Part shown: positions 6,372 through 9,464 of the stretch, in pieces
Layout: each line of letters starts with the position of its first letter
How positions within the stretch are numbered: position 1 is the first letter of the stretch
Assembly (NCBI RefSeq): GCF_946481155.1
Contig: NZ_CAMLMK010000099.1
Coordinates: forward strand, 1 to 9,464
From: an uncultured Flavobacterium sp.
GTDB lineage: Bacteria; Bacteroidota; Bacteroidia; Flavobacteriales; Flavobacteriaceae
DNA length: 9,464 nucleotides
Direction: 5' to 3'
Notes under the pieces: model-generated
What the model was told of the DNA's origin: nothing
The model's input: only the letters and a program-made list of their open reading frames with translations
The model's database searches: none
Made by a program: the position numbers and the translations under genes

Positions 6372-7313
6372 ATGCAACAGACAACTAACACCATAATGAT
6401 GATTCGTCCGGTAGCGTTCCGAATGAATGAGCAAACCAGTTCGGATAATTATTACCAGAAAGTTGCCAATGATCAATTGCCGGGCACCGTTAACGCGAAA
6501 GCACAACAGGAATTTGATGCTTTAGTTGAAAAATTAAGAAGTGTCGGCGTTAACGTTATTGTAATTGATGATAATGTAAAACCGGATACCCCGGACAGCA
6601 TTTTCCCGAACAACTGGATCTCGTTTCATCAAACCGGTGACGTGGGTTTATACCCGATGTTTGCTGAAAACCGACGCTTGGAACGAAGAGATGATGTACT
6701 CGATATCATGGAGGAAAACGGATTTCATATTGAGCAATTGGTGGATTACAGTTCTGCAGAGGAAGAAGGCCTTTTTCTTGAAGGAACGGGCAGCCTGGTG
6801 TTAGACCGCGAAAACGGAAAGGCCTATTGTGCACTTTCGCAGCGATCAAACGAGGAACTAATGATTGAATTCTGTGAGGATTTTGAAATGAACCCCGTGA
6901 TTTTTGAAGCGTATCTGACTGTTGACGGTAAGCGAAAACACATCTATCATACCAACGTAATGATGAGTATTGGCGAAACTTTCGCCGTGATTTGCGCCGA
7001 TGCCATCGATGATAAAAAGGAAAGAAAAATGGTGCTGGATTGCCTGAAATCAGACGGAAAAGAAATTATTCTGATTACGGAAGAACAAGTTGCTAATTTC
7101 GCAGGAAATATGCTGCAGGTACGCGGAGCCAATGATAAGCGTTATTTAGTTATGAGCAGTAATGCGCACAAAGCTCTTACGGCAGAACAGATAGCAAAGC
7201 TGGAAAAGCATTGCGAAATCATAACTTCCGATTTGAGTACGATCGAATCCTGTGGGGGAGGAAGTGCTGCTTGTATGATGGCCGAAGTGTTTTTGCCAAA
7301 AGAAGAAAAGTAA
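6372..7313 (+). CDS. ctlX: Citrulline hydrolase CtlX-type amidinotransferase-fold protein
   Basis: This 313-residue protein belongs to the guanidino-group modifying superfamily (arginine deiminase, dimethylarginase and amidinotransferase share the fold). The CtlX branch, known from Francisella, is reported to turn citrulline into ornithine. Visible motifs are IRPVAFRMNEQT at 11-22, PDSIFPNNWIS at 74-84, LEGTGSLVLDR with the substrate-side Glu at 137, YHTNVMMSIG with the catalytic His at 193, and ESCGGGSAAC with the nucleophile Cys at 301. Length and motif order fit the family. The residue before the catalytic Cys is Ala300, where related enzymes often have Arg; this might alter substrate choice. 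The start is 4 nt after the arginase stop, so the two are one operon and both would yield ornithine. A strong terminator follows. Hydrolase of this fold is near certain; the citrulline substrate is inferred from family and neighbour. Confidence 0.87.
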   Translation: MQQTTNTIMMIRPVAFRMNEQTSSDNYYQKVANDQLPGTVNAKAQQEFDALVEKLRSVGVNVIVIDDNVKPDTPDSIFPNNWISFHQTGDVGLYPMFAENRRLERRDDVLDIMEENGFHIEQLVDYSSAEEEGLFLEGTGSLVLDRENGKAYCALSQRSNEELMIEFCEDFEMNPVIFEAYLTVDGKRKHIYHTNVMMSIGETFAVICADAIDDKKERKMVLDCLKSDGKEIILITEEQVANFAGNMLQVRGANDKRYLVMSSNAHKALTAEQIAKLEKHCEIITSDLSTIESCGGGSAACMMAEVFLPKEEK

Positions 7314-7320
7314 AAACAGC

Positions 7321-7356
7321 ATAAAAAAAGACCTGGTTAGACAGGTCTTTTTTTAT
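7321..7356. terminator. Bidirectional Rho-independent terminator
   Basis: A perfect 15-bp inverted repeat, ATAAAAAAAGACCTG (7321-7335) with CAGGTCTTTTTTTAT (7342-7356), encloses the loop GTTAGA. The GACCTG core is flanked by seven A residues on one side and seven T residues on the other. It can therefore end transcription of ctlX from the left and of the MarC-family gene from the right. Confidence 0.92.
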
Positions 7357-7377
7357 GATCTTATATGAAAAACGGGC

Positions 7378-8001
7378 TTATATCGATTTGCAAATATTGA
7401 TTACGGAAACACTGATATACTGCACGCCAATCGCAATTACGAAAAACCCGATAATTCTTGAAATGGCTACAATTCCCGATGCGCCCAGGATTCTTGCGAG
7501 ATAATGCGCGCTTCGTAAAATAATAAATATCGAAAGGGCTACAGCTAATATCGCAGAGCATACAATTACCTTGTCCGAAACTTTCGGGAAATCCTGATAA
7601 AAGGCAATCAGTAATGAAATTGAACCTGGTCCGGCCAGCATAGGTATTGCTAAAGGCGTAAGGGCAATATCATTTCTTTTTTGGGCATCGGTGGCTACTT
7701 TTTTGTTTACGCCACGCGTTTTTCCAAATTTTCCACTCAACAAAGCAAAGCCTGAACTTACGATCACAAGCCCACCTGCAATACGCAATGCGTCAATGCT
7801 AATACTGAAAAACTTCAGCACATATTCCCCAATAAAAAACGAGATAATCAAAATGATAAATACATTAATCGCGGTCCAGATCGAAATTCTTGAGCGTTCC
7901 GCCTGACTGTCATGCTGGGTCAATCCGACAAAAATAGGAACGGCTCCTAAAGGGTTCAATACAGAGAATACGGCGGCGAAAATGTAAATGAATAATTCCA
8001 T
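7378..8001 (-). CDS. MarC family integral membrane protein
   Basis: MarC (UPF0056) proteins are inner-membrane proteins of about 200 residues with six membrane segments. Members have been called NAAT or antibiotic-resistance proteins, but no firm substrate is known. The 207 residues here give hydrophobic segments at about 2-25, 41-60, 70-90, 112-133, 144-163 and 178-202. Conserved features are the LNPLGAVPIF motif in the first segment (15-24), PLAIPMLAGPGSIS at 116-129 and RIIGFFVIAIGVQ near the end. ATG at 8001 (MELFIYIF) is preferred over a TTG four codons upstream, because MELF matches the usual family start and the -7 promoter candidate overlaps that TTG. The gene is transcribed divergently from the CoA-binding gene and convergently with ctlX. 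Its physiological role cannot be read from the sequence. Confidence 0.9.
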   Translation of the reverse strand: MELFIYIFAAVFSVLNPLGAVPIFVGLTQHDSQAERSRISIWTAINVFIILIISFFIGEYVLKFFSISIDALRIAGGLVIVSSGFALLSGKFGKTRGVNKKVATDAQKRNDIALTPLAIPMLAGPGSISLLIAFYQDFPKVSDKVIVCSAILAVALSIFIILRSAHYLARILGASGIVAISRIIGFFVIAIGVQYISVSVINICKSI

Positions 8002-8010
8002 AGTTTTTTG

Positions 8011-8018
8011 CAAAAATA
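8011..8018 (-). promoter_or_regulatory. Candidate -7 promoter element of the MarC-family gene
   Basis: The minus strand reads TATTTTTG, matching TAnnTTTG. It ends only 9 bases before the ATG at 8001, so the transcript would be almost leaderless. No -33 TTG is seen at the expected spacing, so the call is tentative. Confidence 0.35.
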
Positions 8019-8058
8019 GTGTGGCTGAAAGCTCAGGCGCGTAAATTAAAGTTAAAGA

Positions 8059-8076
8059 AAAGGTTAATTAACCTTT
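8059..8076. promoter_or_regulatory. 18-bp perfect palindrome, candidate operator
   Basis: The sequence AAAGGTTAATTAACCTTT is its own reverse complement over all 18 bases. It lies in the 147-bp space between the divergent MarC-family and CoA-binding genes, about 40 bases upstream of the MarC promoter candidate and 43 upstream of the -7 element of the other gene. No T-run or coding end is nearby to make it a terminator. It fits the binding site of a dimeric regulator, whose identity is unknown. Confidence 0.45.
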
Positions 8077-8090
8077 GTTGAAAAACTAAA

Positions 8091-8109
8091 ATACAAAATT
8101 GATTTGTAT
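8091..8109. promoter_or_regulatory. Inverted repeat overlapping the -33 region
   Basis: ATACAAA (8091-8097) pairs exactly with TTTGTAT (8103-8109) across a 5-base spacer. It covers the TTG (8099-8101) that could be the -33 element for the CoA-binding gene. A protein bound here would be placed to block or modify that promoter. Confidence 0.3.
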
Positions 8110-8126
8110 AAAAAAGCGTAATTTTG
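8099..8126 (+). promoter_or_regulatory. Candidate -33/-7 promoter of the CoA-binding gene
   Basis: TTG (8099-8101) and TAATTTTG (8119-8126) are separated by 17 bases, within the 17-23 range reported for Flavobacterium promoters. The ATG follows 22 bases after the -7 element. Of the promoters proposed in this window, this is the only one with both halves at acceptable spacing. Confidence 0.55.
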
Positions 8127-8148
8127 AAAGAAATATAATAAAAACAGG

Positions 8149-8514
8149 ATGAAAACGAAAAAGACCTTAGTGCTCGGCGCAACTACAAGACCCAATAGAT
8201 ATGCTTTTATTGCCATAAACAAGCTGGTGGAAAGTGGTCATCCCGTTGTAGGGATTGGGCTGCATGAAGGTGAAGTGGCAGGCGTGAAAATCCAGACCAA
8301 GCAAATTCCATTGAAAAACGTAGATACGGTTACACTATACCTAAACCCAATCCGTCAAAGGGATTACTATAATTACCTTATCGGACTGAAGCCAAAACGC
8401 ATTATTTTCAATCCAGGTACTGAAAATCCTGAATTCTATCAATTGCTGAAAGCAAACAATATCAAGGCAGAAGTGGCTTGTACTTTAGTGTTGCTGTCCA
8501 TCGATCAATATTAG
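8149..8514 (+). CDS. CoA-binding domain protein (CoA_binding_2/YccU-like)
   Basis: The 121-residue protein is a single Rossmann-type domain of the CoA_binding_2 family, small cytoplasmic proteins whose isolated domain resembles the CoA-binding part of succinyl-CoA synthetase. It shows the glycine-containing loop LVLGATTRPNRYAF at 7-20, the second strand VVGIGLHEG at 33-41, a central VDTVTLYLNP at 58-67, and the typical ending IIFNPGTENPEF (85-96) and ACTLVLLS (110-117). Length is normal for stand-alone members. The actual ligand and physiological role are not established for the family. The gene has its own promoter candidate with two inverted repeats upstream. Its stop codon overlaps that of the convergent symporter gene. 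Family assignment is secure; function is open. Confidence 0.87.
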   Translation: MKTKKTLVLGATTRPNRYAFIAINKLVESGHPVVGIGLHEGEVAGVKIQTKQIPLKNVDTVTLYLNPIRQRDYYNYLIGLKPKRIIFNPGTENPEFYQLLKANNIKAEVACTLVLLSIDQY

Positions 8515-9464
8515 AAATGTCTTCTTTCCGTGGGCTTGCTGATGGTCACTAAAAGCAAAAAGGTAATCAGCCCGTTGATGATGATAAGTTCGTTGTCAAA
8601 TTTGTAATTGCCGACAAACACTTCCGAATTCGAACTCAAAAAGAACGTAATCGCCGGTGCAAGAATACAAACCACAGGGACTAATTTGTCGTGAACCGTC
8701 TTGTTTTTCAGGAATAATCCGAAAGCATACAATCCCAAAAGCGGACCATAGGTATAAGATGCAATTTTGAAAATCATACTCACGACTGATGCATCATTTA
8801 TGGCGTTGAAGATGATAATCACCAGGAACATCAATATCGAAAATCCGATATGAACGAAATGCCGTGTCATCACGATATTGGGCTTATTCATGTTTTCGGC
8901 TCTGTCCATTCCGAGGAAGTCTACACAGAAGGAAGTAGTTAAGGCGGTTAAAGCAGAGTCGGTTGTGGCAAAAGTCGCTGCCGTTAGTCCCAAAAGGAAA
9001 ATCACCGAAGGGATCAATGCCAAATGATTAAAGGCAATTTGCGGGAAAAGCAAGTCGGTTCGAGGTTTTCCTGTGACCAAATCCAGCGGAACCTCAATGC
9101 CGTTTTTGGTAGCATATAAATAAAGCAAAGCACCAACACTTAAGAAAAACAGGTTGATGATTACGAATATTCCCGTAAAGGTGAACATGTTTTTTTGGGC
9201 TTCCCCAATGTTTTTACAGCTTAAGTTTTTCTGCATTAAATCCTGATCCAATCCTACCATGGCGATGGTCACAAAAATTCCGCCCAGGATTTGTTTCACA
9301 AAATGGAATTTGTTTCCGATGAAATCTTCAAAGAAAAATATTTTCGAATAATTGCTTTCTTTTACCGCTTCAAAAGCCTCAATCGGACTGTAATCCAGAC
9401 TGTCGCAGATGAAATAAATAGTAAAAAACACGGAAGAAACTAAGAAGAATGTCTGCAGAGTATC
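8511..9464 (-). CDS. Sodium:solute symporter, C-terminal part (5' end outside window)
   Basis: This is the C-terminal 317 residues of a sodium:solute symporter (SSS family), an inner-membrane protein that couples sodium entry to uptake of a small solute. The frame stays open to the window edge, so the GTG at 9431 is not the start; family members of about 480-500 residues suggest that about 170 residues are missing. Eight hydrophobic segments can be seen. Family signatures are VGLDQDLMQKNLSCKN (an intracellular loop), and GLTAATFATTDSALTALTTS, whose TDSAL region corresponds to the Na2 sodium-site helix of this fold. Between segments 3 and 4 there is a long extracytoplasmic loop. The C-terminus is short (ISKPTERRHF). 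The substrate cannot be told from this part. The gene is convergent with the CoA-binding gene and shares its stop region with no room for a separate terminator. Confidence 0.9.
   Translation of the reverse strand, partial: DTLQTFFLVSSVFFTIYFICDSLDYSPIEAFEAVKESNYSKIFFFEDFIGNKFHFVKQILGGIFVTIAMVGLDQDLMQKNLSCKNIGEAQKNMFTFTGIFVIINLFFLSVGALLYLYATKNGIEVPLDLVTGKPRTDLLFPQIAFNHLALIPSVIFLLGLTAATFATTDSALTALTTSFCVDFLGMDRAENMNKPNIVMTRHFVHIGFSILMFLVIIIFNAINDASVVSMIFKIASYTYGPLLGLYAFGLFLKNKTVHDKLVPVVCILAPAITFFLSSNSEVFVGNYKFDNELIIINGLITFLLLVTISKPTERRHF

Noticed and set aside
8002..8013. TTG start adding four residues (MQKT) to the MarC-family protein
   Set aside because: ATG at 8001 gives the usual MELF start of the family, and the TTG overlaps the only promoter candidate.
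9429..9431. GTG as the start of the symporter
   Set aside because: The frame continues to the window edge and the protein would lack the first membrane segments of the SSS fold, so the gene is simply cut by the window.

Overview
The window reads as chromosomal DNA of a member of Bacteroidota, most likely a Flavobacterium-like genus. Three things point that way. One secreted protein ends in a type IX secretion (T9SS) sorting tail, and that system is restricted to this phylum. Upstream regions carry TAnnTTTG promoter elements of the Bacteroidota sigma factor instead of E. coli-type -10 boxes. Genes have A-rich leaders without clear Shine-Dalgarno sites. No rRNA, tRNA, CRISPR array, insertion sequence or phage gene block was seen.

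Layout. (1) 1-639: the C-terminal half of citrate synthase (gltA), cut by the window edge, followed by a terminator. (2) 781-4547: a two-gene unit for exported proteins. The first has a signal peptide, nine consecutive 17-residue repeats that look like a beta-roll adhesin head, and a coiled-coil C-terminal domain. The second starts 2 nt later and is a Cys-rich T9SS cargo protein. A bidirectional terminator follows. (3) 4599-5168, minus strand: a hydrophilic, helical, LEA-like protein. (4) 5414-7313: arginase and a CtlX-type citrulline hydrolase, 4 nt apart, behind a leader with a stem-loop and a 15-codon upstream ORF. Another bidirectional terminator follows. (5) 7378-8001, minus strand: a MarC-family membrane protein, divergent from (6) 8149-8514, a small CoA-binding-fold protein. 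Their shared upstream region holds an 18-bp perfect palindrome and a second inverted repeat. (7) 8511-9464, minus strand: a sodium:solute symporter whose N-terminus lies outside the window. Its stop codon overlaps that of gene (6).

How the genes work together. Arginase and CtlX would feed arginine and citrulline into ornithine, giving nitrogen and carbon to central metabolism. The two secreted proteins are probably made together and act at the cell surface or outside the cell. The MarC-like protein, CoA-binding protein and symporter are ordinary housekeeping or accessory genes with no visible shared pathway.

Most of the window is conventional. The least explained parts are the repeat adhesin and T9SS pair, the structured arginase leader, the palindromes between the divergent genes, and the LEA-like protein with DW-anchored repeats. 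I found no convincing wholly new system.
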